Shown here piece after piece: positions 6,474 through 11,784 of a stretch of 23,401 bases of DNA. The notes beneath the pieces are model-generated. The model was not told where the DNA came from. It did no database searches and saw only the letters and a list, made by a program, of their open reading frames with translations. Position 1 is the first letter of the stretch; every line of letters starts with the position of its first letter. A program made the position numbers and the translations under genes. The stretch comes from a virus, in the IMG/VR virus record IMGVR_UViG_3300031578_000343, positions 1-23,401 of that record; one strand, 5' to 3'.

Positions 6474-6651
6474 TATCTTCCTCCTTTATCTGAGATAAGA
6501 TACACTCTGAAAGACGAGCCGTCATATTTTTGTTGAAGAGTTGGCAGTACTCACCGCTGTCATTGAATAGACAGTTATTACCACAATACCACTTGCCATC
6601 AAACAGCGCTACTTGCTCTGCCTCAATCTCTAGAGCTACTTTAAGTTTCAT
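6451..6651 (-). CDS. Small Cys-containing phage protein
   Basis: A 66-residue protein of unknown function. Four cysteines (C23, C27, C36 and C50) within WYCGNNCLFNDSGEYCQLF and SECILSQ suggest metal binding or a compact disulfide-free knuckle. The ATG overlaps the upstream stop as TAATG, and GAGGAGGAATA precedes it. The 3' end overlaps the ribosome site and start of the frame at 6473. Confidence 0.7.
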   Translation of the reverse strand: MKLKVALEIEAEQVALFDGKWYCGNNCLFNDSGEYCQLFNKNMTARLSECILSQIKEEDNDTTIPT

Positions 6652-7103
6652 TATTCCTCCTCATCTTGCCGTTGCGCTTTGGTAAATAATTTACCATAGC
6701 TTTTTACCTCTTTATATCCAGTGAGAAGAATCATATACCGTTCTTCGAGCTCTTCCCTTGACATCTTAGAGACAAAGTCACTACACAAATTGCAGTAGCG
6801 TGTTACACAATCTACCTTTGCAGGAGATTGAGAGTTGATAATCATGACCTTACCTCCTTCGTTAATGCCAACTGTATCTTCTCTTTCCTTAAACTTAATT
6901 GTTGACTTATGAACGCTTCCACAATGTAGACACGTTGTGTTGCGCTCAATTTCAGTGTACTGAGTAACAGGCATAGCACGCTTGTAGGGAGTGCGTACTC
7001 TCTTCTCTTGCAAGTCCGCTAACTCCCTAAGAATTGAAGAGAGCCTTGCCCTGCTTATACCTCCCGATTGCATGATAGATTGTAACTCACCCATCACGTT
7101 CAT
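6651..7103 (-). CDS. Zinc-ribbon protein carrying an in-frame palindrome
   Basis: A 150-residue protein. It begins with a short helical segment (residues 4-33, ISRARLSSILREL). A zinc-ribbon pair follows, with C58-x2-C61 and C99, C104-x2-C107, separated by a basic linker. A nucleic-acid-binding role is likely but unproven. Its C-terminal codons for residues about 135-142 (SYGKLFTK) come from a copy of the 23-bp palindrome, which is unexpected for a site otherwise found between genes. GGGAGGTGCACT precedes the ATG. The product is probably soluble and cytoplasmic. Confidence 0.75.
   Translation of the reverse strand: MNVMGELQSIMQSGGISRARLSSILRELADLQEKRVRTPYKRAMPVTQYTEIERNTTCLHCGSVHKSTIKFKEREDTVGINEGGKVMIINSQSPAKVDCVTRYCNLCSDFVSKMSREELEERYMILLTGYKEVKSYGKLFTKAQRQDEEE
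6677..6699 (-). repeat. 23-bp dispersed palindrome, copy 2 (inside a gene)
   Basis: Identical over all 23 bases to copy 1 at 3463-3485 (arms CTTTGGTAAAT and ATTTACCATAG). It lies in the 3' end of the 6651-7103 gene, read in frame. Identity at two distant sites in different coding contexts points to selection on the DNA sequence or recent copying. Confidence 0.85.
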
Positions 7104-7120
7104 AGTGCACCTCCCTTTAA

Positions 7121-7315
7121 TTAAGCATCTTCAATTCTGCGAAGTATACCTGCAACAATGAGATAAGCAACGACTTCGCTTTTTCTACTTTTTATTATAT
7201 TCTGATGGATGTTCATCTTTTCCATCTGCTGTATGATGCCGTCATTACTACTAGCCTCCATCTCGCACCAGTCAGCAAATCTGTTGCGCTCATCTTGTGA
7301 CAAGAGTAAGTTCAT
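7121..7315 (-). CDS. Small helical hypothetical protein
   Basis: A 64-residue protein starting MNLLLSQDERNRFADWCEME, predicted helical throughout, ending VVAYLIVAGILRRIEDA. The start at 7315 is set by GGAGGT five bases upstream. A longer frame to 7456 would include the GC-rich insert and its homopolymers and is very unlikely. The C-terminal hydrophobic stretch is short and looks like a buried helix rather than a membrane span. Its function is unknown. Confidence 0.65.
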   Translation of the reverse strand: MNLLLSQDERNRFADWCEMEASSNDGIIQQMEKMNIHQNIIKSRKSEVVAYLIVAGILRRIEDA

Positions 7316-7458
7316 ACTGCACCTCCCCCCCCCCTTTTTTTTTATTTGGCATGGCCCCCCACTTGGGCGAACCCAACTCGGCGGAGGGTGTTCCATGCCA
7401 TTTAAGGTGCTGGTAGGCAGGATTGGGTGATTCAGGGAGCGCGCTCCCCCCGACATTA
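7316..7458 (-). other. GC-rich structured spacer with homopolymer runs
   Basis: About 140 bases between two genes, far more GC-rich than the surroundings. It holds C10 followed by T9 (7326-7344), a nested hairpin with arms TGGCATGG / CCATGCCA, an inner TTGGG / CCCAA stem and a C-run/G-run pair between them. A perfect 14-bp palindrome GGGAGCGCGCTCCC lies at 7435-7448, just after the upstream gene. On the minus strand the inner hairpin has the loop TTCG. It may be the 3' end structure of the upstream gene plus a structured leader, or a small inserted element. No T-tract follows the palindrome. Confidence 0.6.
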
Positions 7459-7923
7459 CTACTTCCTGCTTTGGGCTTCCCGCATGGCTTCCACCACCAC
7501 CACCAGCTTTTCAAAGATCATCTGGATTTGCGCCTTCAGGGCGTCGATCTCCTTGTTCAACGCTTCAATTCGCAGACCCAAACACATTTCAATTTTAGAT
7601 GCGATGGTTTTCAGGGCAGCGTGACTATCTAAACAATTCTCAGCCATGCCAAGCAGTGTGTTTCCGTGGGTGTATTCTTTCCCACCAAAACCAGCCACTG
7701 TTAATTTATTAACAACATCATGGGCTGCCTCTTGCGGGAAAAACCTTGCTTCTAACGCTTTTGAGACTTGTAGTTCCACCTTCAGGTCGGCAATCTCGGC
7801 ATCTTTCTCAGCATTCACTTCATTTACTATTGCCCTCAGCTCGGCGATCTCTTGTTTCTGTCTCTGGGTCATGGCGATAGCGTCTGATAGATCCAATGGA
7901 ACTAAGGTTTCGTTTCTATCCAT
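7459..7923 (-). CDS. Coiled-coil protein, hypothetical
   Basis: A 154-residue acidic protein with two predicted coiled coils, about residues 15-60 (MTQRQKQEIAELRAIV onward) and 112-150 (IEALNKEIDALKAQI onward). A central segment with AAHDVVNKLTVAGFGG separates them. It probably forms dimers or oligomers; function unknown. The start is ATG 7923 after AAAGGAGGGAGTG. The end is unusual: five tandem TGG-like triplets encode a run of valines. Base composition is more GC-rich than the adjacent early genes, as is the spacer that follows, so this block may have been acquired together. Confidence 0.7.
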   Translation of the reverse strand: MDRNETLVPLDLSDAIAMTQRQKQEIAELRAIVNEVNAEKDAEIADLKVELQVSKALEARFFPQEAAHDVVNKLTVAGFGGKEYTHGNTLLGMAENCLDSHAALKTIASKIEMCLGLRIEALNKEIDALKAQIQMIFEKLVVVVEAMREAQSRK

Positions 7924-8001
7924 CACTCCCTCCTTTTAATAGGCTATTCCTTTCCCAATACAGAGGAGCCACTTCCACTCCCATAAGGTTACTAGTCGCA
8001 T

Positions 8002-8220
8002 CTATCTATCCTCAACTCTTGAATCATAAGGTTCACCATCTGAGAGAGACCAATCTATCCAGGTATCATCATCTATATACTCAGGATATCCAAGACTCAT
8101 ACAATACTCAAACTGGTCTTGAAGGAACATGCTCCTTCCATTCTCAACATCTCGAGAATGACACTCATCCTTGTTGAGACATGAACTACATAGATCACTC
8201 TCCTCCATCTCTTCATTCAT
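8002..8220 (-). CDS. Small acidic Cys-containing protein
   Basis: A 72-residue very acidic protein with C11-x2-C14 and C20 (DLCSSCLNKDEC) and one further cysteine at C40. It has the look of a small metal-binding or DNA-mimic type protein, but no function is recognised. GGAGGTGCAAC precedes the ATG, and the gene start overlaps the upstream gene end by eight bases. Confidence 0.65.
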   Translation of the reverse strand: MNEEMEESDLCSSCLNKDECHSRDVENGRSMFLQDQFEYCMSLGYPEYIDDDTWIDWSLSDGEPYDSRVEDR

Positions 8221-8485
8221 GTTGCACCTCCATTTCTATATGCTTGTTATCCAGATCACTAGTCCTAAAATTACCGCGTATAACAGGATCATAGCCACGT
8301 TTCTGTCCAATGTTATCATCCTCCTGTTTCCTAAAATCAACTAGAACACCATCCTTCATGATCCAGACGACTGCGCCTCTTCGAGAGGCTCTTGGCTTGA
8401 CTATTGTATTAGGTTGGCGGTATAGATAATGTTCCTTGTCTTCAAGATAGGCAAAGAGCCTATCAATCTCATCCAGTGTAGCCAT
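8213..8485 (-). CDS. Hypothetical phage protein
   Basis: A 90-residue protein with an N-terminal helix (LDEIDRLFAYLEDKEHYLY) and then a beta-rich basic part (RGAVVWIMKDGVLVDFRKQ). No known motif was seen. GGAGGTGCAAAC precedes the ATG. It lies in a run of four small genes with near-identical ribosome leaders. Confidence 0.65.
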   Translation of the reverse strand: MATLDEIDRLFAYLEDKEHYLYRQPNTIVKPRASRRGAVVWIMKDGVLVDFRKQEDDNIGQKRGYDPVIRGNFRTSDLDNKHIEMEVQHE

Positions 8486-8498
8486 GTTTGCACCTCCG

Positions 8499-8711
8499 TT
8501 ATACTCTTCCTCGATAGACTTTATATGCTATGCCTTTTCCTCTGAGCCACTTACTCGCCTGCCGCTTTGTAGGAGGGATGCCTGGAGTTATCATATCTCC
8601 ACCAACCTTTCCCCAAGGAGGAGGGACACTCTTGCAAGCTGTTATGAATAGATTATGTTGCTCGTTAAAGAACCTGGTGATGTAACCTTCATGTTCTAAA
8701 CTGAGTTTCAT
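8499..8711 (-). CDS. Small basic hypothetical protein
   Basis: A 70-residue basic protein. It has the segment PPTKRQASKWLRGKGIAYKVY near the C-terminus, which looks like a short helix plus strand able to bind nucleic acid, but there is no recognised family. GGAGGTGCAAA precedes the ATG. It follows the 27-residue membrane protein gene by 16 bases. Confidence 0.65.
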   Translation of the reverse strand: MKLSLEHEGYITRFFNEQHNLFITACKSVPPPWGKVGGDMITPGIPPTKRQASKWLRGKGIAYKVYRGRV

Positions 8712-8727
8712 TTTGCACCTCCATTGT

Positions 8728-8811
8728 TCACTCCATAATCCAGATAACCGTAGACCACATGGCTATGACTATCAGCCACGGAATTACTATGTATCTAAGC
8801 TGGATGTCCAT
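8728..8811 (-). CDS. 27-residue single-pass membrane peptide
   Basis: A very short frame from ATG 8811 to TGA 8728. Residues 8-26 (VIPWLIVIAMWSTVIWIM, with IPW near the start) form one hydrophobic span, with a short MDIQLRY head. GGAGGTAGAA lies directly before the ATG. If the frameshift in the preceding gene is repaired, that gene stops at 8795, overlapping this start by 17 bases, a normal layout here. As sequenced, the same codons are fused to the preceding frame. The role of such membrane peptides in phages is usually unknown. Confidence 0.5.
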   Translation of the reverse strand: MDIQLRYIVIPWLIVIAMWSTVIWIME

Positions 8812-9033
8812 TTCTACCTCCAGTACACTCCACCTTATTGATAGTGAAGTTGAATCTCTTGGCAACTCGTTTTGCGCTCTTAAGTGCCAGTTTCTGAGTT
8901 TTGTACCAATAGAACTTGTCAATAAGCACTCCCCTTCCCAGAAGGACCAAATGTAATGTCCGTTTGAAGATAGATATCCATTGAACCTTCCCACTTCATC
9001 TTTAGTGATCCGTAGATTCATACTCACCTTCAT
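8795..9033 (-). pseudogene. Frameshifted small phage gene (one base missing in a G run)
   Basis: The first 34 codons from ATG 9033 (after GGGAGGTGATATC) read MKVSMNLRITKDEVGRFNGY onward to SFWEG. After that the frame loses sense and runs into the 27-residue membrane peptide. Adding one G in the run at 8931-8934 gives a clean continuation VLIDKFYWYKTQKLALKSA then KRVAKRFNFTINKVE, ending at a TAG at 8795-8797, for a 79-residue product with a basic C-terminal helix. The missing base could be a sequencing or assembly error or a real mutation. The function of the intact protein is unknown. Confidence 0.6.
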
Positions 9034-9094
9034 GATATCACCTCCCTTCATTATAGTATGTCCGCTCATGTTTTATTCCTATCTTCATGTGTCC

Positions 9095-9123
9095 AGCATA
9101 CCACAAAATGCGTAAGAAGTCAA
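9095..9123 (-). promoter_or_regulatory. Sigma-70-like promoter
   Basis: On the minus strand TTGACT (9118-9123), a 17-base spacer and TATGCT (9095-9100). It lies about 60 bases before the gene starting at 9033 and probably drives the leftward run to 5802. The palindrome copy 3 lies 30 bases upstream of it. Confidence 0.75.
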
Positions 9124-9152
9124 TACCATTGCACACATACTATGCTCGCGCG

Positions 9153-9175
9153 CTATGGTATTAAATTTACCATAG
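9153..9175 (-). repeat. 23-bp dispersed palindrome, copy 3
   Basis: Arms CTATGGTATTA and AATTTACCATAG-type, with the outer eight bases (CTATGGTA / TACCATAG, allowing the inner mismatch) conserved. It begins directly after the stop of the 9176-9664 gene and lies just upstream of the promoter at 9095-9123. CG flanks the low-coordinate end. Confidence 0.85.
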
Positions 9176-9664
9176 TTATATAAGCGCTGCATCAGGTCGC
9201 GTCAATCTACCACTATCTCCTCTCATGCCAGCAGTATACTCTTCATATGTCCCTTTATATCCCAGCTTCACACCTGCTTCGTAGAGCTCTTTGAACAACT
9301 CTTCATCTGTCTGTGTGTTCTTAGGTCTATTCTTCAACTGTGCCTTGGTGACTCGTCTTGCAAATAGATCCTCACCATAGTAGTCATGCACTCCCACATC
9401 ATCTATAAGTGCCCTTCGTACCTCTCTCCTACTCCTATCACTCATGGCAATGTTGAGACCTACCTGCCTGAGATATTGTAGGGCCTCTTCATCTGTCTCT
9501 GGCCTAATCGCACCGCTGCTCTCTGCTGCAATAGCTGCGTCCTCTACTATTCTCCACATAAGATCAGACCTGCTACCAAATGTAGATCCCCTCTCCACAT
9601 ACGCTCTTGCAACAGCCGCAAGACTCTTCATGTCTATTCTTCCCTGCACATTAACTGTACTCAT
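9176..9664 (-). CDS. Putative ribbon-helix-helix DNA-binding protein
   Basis: A 162-residue protein. The N-terminal 48 residues fit a ribbon-helix-helix fold: strand 3-9 (TVNVQGR), helix 12-25 (MKSLAAVARAYVER), then SRSDLMWRIVEDAAI as the second helix. Such proteins bind short palindromes as dimers and often repress transcription. The remainder (to residue 162) is helical and charged with no known motif. It has its own consensus promoter, and a 23-bp palindrome lies at its end. The start at ATG 9664 follows AAGGAGG at ten bases. The fold is inferred from the residue pattern. Confidence 0.6.
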   Translation of the reverse strand: MSTVNVQGRIDMKSLAAVARAYVERGSTFGSRSDLMWRIVEDAAIAAESSGAIRPETDEEALQYLRQVGLNIAMSDRSRREVRRALIDDVGVHDYYGEDLFARRVTKAQLKNRPKNTQTDEELFKELYEAGVKLGYKGTYEEYTAGMRGDSGRLTRPDAALI

Positions 9665-9708
9665 CTTTCCAGATCCTCCTTGTCGCATTATATTCTCTTA
9701 TTATAAGC

Positions 9709-9737
9709 AGCATATCATAAAACATGGAAGTTGTCAA
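9709..9737 (-). promoter_or_regulatory. Sigma-70-like promoter
   Basis: TTGACA (9732-9737), a 17-base spacer and TATGCT (9709-9714) on the minus strand. It is directed at the 9176-9664 gene with a leader of about 40 bases. It is one of the best promoter matches in the window. Confidence 0.8.
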
Positions 9738-9780
9738 GACCTATTCGTGGTACAAATACATACAGCATACAATGTATATC

Positions 9781-9825
9781 GTAGGCTGTATGCAATGTAA
9801 CCAGTATGCAGTATTCACACCCATA
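9781..9825 (+). repeat. Left arm of long inverted repeat
   Basis: It pairs with 10020-10065 on the opposite strand. Counting by eye, about 39 of 46 aligned positions match with one single-base gap. The best blocks are GTAGGCTGTATG, ATGTAACC and GTATTCA followed by ACCCATA. Confidence 0.8.
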
Positions 9826-10019
9826 CCCATTTCTCATAATCCACATACCATAGCCATGATATGTATATCTCTATTAATGATGATAGAGATAGAGGTAGTG
9901 ATATGGATAGAGAGGAGAGGAATATATATATCTTTTTTTCTTTTTTTTTTAGTTAGAACCAAACAGTATTCACCCCTTATACCAACACTCACTATGGTAA
10001 ATGGATTTGGAGGAAGGCA

Positions 10020-10065
10020 TATGGGTATGAATACAGCCTACAGGTTACATACACATACAGCCTAC
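10020..10065 (-). repeat. Right arm of long inverted repeat
   Basis: The reverse complement matches 9781-9825. The two arms are separated by 194 bases that include the AT-rich and T-rich tracts. Confidence 0.8.
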
Positions 10066-10090
10066 GTATGCAAATACATATTGTCGATAA

Positions 10091-10113
10091 CTATGGTAAA
10101 TAAAATACCATAG
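10091..10113 (+). repeat. 23-bp dispersed palindrome, copy 4
   Basis: CTATGGTAAAT, central A, then AAATACCATAG; outer arms perfect. It lies at the right edge of the repeat-rich region. The flank is AA on the left and CG on the right, the opposite orientation to copies 1-3. Confidence 0.85.
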
Positions 10114-10148
10114 CGATTGTTCATGCTTTTGTGGAAGGCAGGAAGTCT

Positions 10149-10394
10149 TTAATACATCTTTGGTTTGATAGTCAGTATTGGTGCTTCTTGATTCCAAGCA
10201 ATCTTGTTCTGTTCATCCAGAACTTTTATGAACTCAGAAAACTTGGGTTGGTCTTGAGCGATAATCTTGGTGATTCCAAGATCTTCCATAAGGCTTTGGA
10301 GGAGATTGACTTTACTCCTACCTGAAAGAAGATTGAGTGATATTTCTTGTGTTATAGATTTAACTGTTGAATTGTACCACATACCTGCGCGCAT
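10149..10394 (-). CDS. Hypothetical phage protein
   Basis: An 81-residue helical protein that I do not recognise. It starts MRAGMWYNSTVKSITQEISL and has a central helix VNLLQSLMEDLGI; no metal or nucleotide motif is seen. AGGAGGTGAGGT precedes the ATG. It lies between the candidate origin and the 10444-10758 gene, and repeat sequences (TTCATGC..) stand on both sides of it. Confidence 0.65.
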   Translation of the reverse strand: MRAGMWYNSTVKSITQEISLNLLSGRSKVNLLQSLMEDLGITKIIAQDQPKFSEFIKVLDEQNKIAWNQEAPILTIKPKMY

Positions 10395-10410
10395 ACCTCA
10401 CCTCCTGTTA

Positions 10411-10435
10411 TTCATGCCTTCCACGGTACGCCTTA
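10411..10435 (+). repeat. Left copy of a 25-bp inverted repeat flanking a gene
   Basis: Starts TTCATGCCTT and ends CGCCTTA. Its reverse complement matches 10783-10807 at 21 of 25 positions. A shorter relative (GTTCATGCTTTTGTGG) is at 10119-10134. Confidence 0.7.
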
Positions 10436-10443
10436 AGTTTACG

Positions 10444-10758
10444 TTACATTCTGCCCTTGATAGCCGCTTCCACGGCTTCGACAGATCCCAGCCTTTTGAC
10501 GAGCAGATCCATCATCTCGTCGTCCGTCATAGTCGGTACAGACCGTGTGCCAGGGATAGGTGCAACGTACGTTGCCTCGGTCGGATAGGGTTTCTTGCTG
10601 TTCTTGTACGTTGCCCTCCATTTGATAACCAGAGAGTCCGTCGCATACTCTCGGATCATAGCATCCGTGAGATTGCTATAGTCTATGGTTAGCTTTGTCT
10701 TAGTAGGCTCACCGGACTCTTTACCACTAGATACATACAGCGTTACCTTGCTTTCCAT
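10444..10758 (-). CDS. Hypothetical protein, possible distant relative of the 5323-5673 product
   Basis: A 104-residue protein. It has an N-terminal strand (KVTLYVSSG), a segment LTIDYSNLTDAMIREYATDS, a WRATYK segment, a proline-containing middle and a C-terminal acidic helix (MTDDEMMDLLVKRLGSVEAVEAAI). The order of strand, D-A-I helix, short strand and final acidic helix parallels the 5323-5673 protein. Like it, this gene is relatively GC-rich and has a consensus promoter upstream. The start is ATG 10758, set by GGAGGTGTATT. The gene is bracketed by 25-bp inverted repeats. Function unknown. Confidence 0.7.
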   Translation of the reverse strand: MESKVTLYVSSGKESGEPTKTKLTIDYSNLTDAMIREYATDSLVIKWRATYKNSKKPYPTEATYVAPIPGTRSVPTMTDDEMMDLLVKRLGSVEAVEAAIKGRM

Positions 10759-10782
10759 AATACACCTCCATATCATAATATG

Positions 10783-10807
10783 TAAGGCGCACCACGAAAG
10801 GCATGAA
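10783..10807 (-). repeat. Right copy of a 25-bp inverted repeat flanking a gene
   Basis: Starts TAAGGCGC and ends GGCATGAA; it matches the complement of 10411-10435 at 21 of 25 positions. It lies in the leader of the 10444-10758 gene. Confidence 0.7.
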
Positions 10808-10949
10808 CGGATGGTCTATATACCATCAACACCTGAATCGGATTTGAGCAATCCCGCCCATGCGTGCGTTGCTTTACGTCTGACCGCACCCGAGCGCTCA
10901 ACCGTCACATCCAGTGTATGTCAATGAACATTCTCATTTTGTTGATTAC

Positions 10950-10978
10950 ATCATATCATACTCCATTTCATTTGTCAA
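10950..10978 (-). promoter_or_regulatory. Sigma-70-like promoter (early, leftward)
   Basis: TTGACA (10973-10978), a 17-base spacer and TATGAT (10950-10955) on the minus strand. The leader to ATG 10758 is about 185 bases and contains a hairpin and the 10783 repeat. Confidence 0.8.
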
Positions 10979-11060
10979 GGTTTATTTTCATGTCATGTGC
11001 ATATAAAAACAATGCCACCCCCTAGGGGAAACACCACACCTGACACGCACGCAAACCTCT

Positions 11061-11103
11061 ATTTAGATTACGTTTGAAGAATCTAAATGTGCATTTTCGC
11101 ACA
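11061..11103. repeat. Two adjacent hairpins in the control region
   Basis: First ATTTAGATT / AATCTAAAT (9-base arms, 10-base loop, 11061-11088), then TGTGC / GCACA (6-base loop, 11088-11103). They share one base at the junction. No T run follows, so a terminator is unlikely. They may bind a regulator. Confidence 0.65.
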
Positions 11104-11127
11104 TATCAATAACTATGCTTATGCTGG

Positions 11128-11150
11128 CTATGGTATTTTTATTACCATAG
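11128..11150 (+). repeat. 23-bp dispersed palindrome, copy 5
   Basis: CTATGGTA at one end and TACCATAG at the other with an AT-only centre. It lies about 70 bases before the -35 box of the rightward promoter. Confidence 0.85.
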
Positions 11151-11221
11151 CACGTTTTGCACCTGTATGGAGATGTGGTATATTACACATGAGACAGGTT
11201 CTATTTGTACCAAATATTAGG

Positions 11222-11250
11222 TTGACATCTACGAATTATTGTGGTATGGT
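11222..11250 (+). promoter_or_regulatory. Sigma-70-like promoter (rightward)
   Basis: TTGACA (11222-11227), a 17-base spacer and TATGGT (11245-11250). It lies about 45 bases before the GTG of the first rightward gene and is the only clear promoter seen for the late block. Confidence 0.8.
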
Positions 11251-11298
11251 GTATTCATGAGAATAGTAAGATGTTTATTAGATTAGGAGATAAGACAA

Positions 11299-11775
11299 GT
11301 GGGACATGCAGCTTCTGGAGAGCGAAAGTATGTGATACAGACTATGTGGGACACACATCGGGAGATTCTGCGTCTCGCAGTCACAGGCATGCAGGGAGTG
11401 GACATTGCTGATACGTTAGGTATAACAGCAGCAATGGTCTCTTACACACTGAATAGTCCTATTGCCAAGAGGGAGATCGAACTTCTCCGTGCGGCAAGAG
11501 ACCTCGATGCAGTTGATGTGGCTAAGAGGATACAAGAAGTTGCACCTATCGCTCTTAAGGTGTTGGAAGATCTCCTGATAGATGGTATGGAGGGTACGAG
11601 GTTCAAGACTGCTACAGACATCCTTGATAGGGCGGGTCATGCAGCCGTGCGCACCCTTAGAACGGAGAGTGTATCTATGCATTTGACGAGAGAGGACATA
11701 GACGATATTAAGAGCAGGGCGAAGGAGATTGGTCTATGTGTCGTGGATGTGAAGGCTGAAGATGCTAGTGGATAG
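11299..11775 (+). CDS. HTH protein, probable terminase small subunit
   Basis: A 158-residue protein starting at GTG, eight bases after AGGAGA. A helix-turn-helix lies at about residues 22-50 (ILRLAVTGMQGVDIADTLGI, then TAAMVSYTLNS). It is followed by a helical part (AARDLDAVDVAKRIQE, IALKVLEDLLIDG) that resembles the oligomerising region of phage terminase small subunits. These bind the packaging site and load the large subunit. It is the first gene of the rightward operon, five genes before terL, so the pairing is likely but not adjacent. A transcription regulator is the alternative. Confidence 0.65.
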   Translation: MGHAASGERKYVIQTMWDTHREILRLAVTGMQGVDIADTLGITAAMVSYTLNSPIAKREIELLRAARDLDAVDVAKRIQEVAPIALKVLEDLLIDGMEGTRFKTATDILDRAGHAAVRTLRTESVSMHLTREDIDDIKSRAKEIGLCVVDVKAEDASG

Positions 11776-11784
11776 GAGGGAAAG

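Larger units (their letters stand above)
9738..10148. other. Non-coding repeat-rich region, candidate replication origin
   Basis: About 410 bases with no convincing gene. It holds a long inverted repeat (9781-9825 with 10020-10065), a direct repeat CAGTATTCAC (9809-9818 and 9964-9973) and a small hairpin ATCTCTAT / ATAGAGAT near 9864-9887. It also has an alternating AT stretch, a pyrimidine tract of T runs near 9931-9950, one half-palindrome at 9992-10002 and a full palindrome at 10091-10113. Repeats plus an easily melted tract between early genes is the usual appearance of a phage origin, but the assignment is inference. Confidence 0.5.
10759..11298. promoter_or_regulatory. Divergent control region between early and late genes
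   Basis: About 540 bases without a gene. It contains the 10783-10807 repeat, a GATGGT / ACCATC hairpin, a leftward promoter, a CCCCTAGGGG palindrome near 11023, two adjacent hairpins (11061-11103), a 23-bp palindrome (11128-11150) and a rightward promoter. It probably decides between leftward early and rightward late transcription. The parts are visible; the switching role is inferred. Confidence 0.7.

Noticed and set aside
7290-7514. Minus frame reading WHGTPSAELGSPKWGAMPN through the GC-rich spacer
   Set aside because: The peptide looks orderly, but there is no ribosome site, it starts inside the coiled-coil gene and crosses homopolymers. The hairpin structure explains the sequence better.
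9724-10113. A 129-codon plus frame in the repeat-rich region
   Set aside because: It has no ribosome site, a low-complexity Phe run from the T tract, and direction opposite to neighbours.
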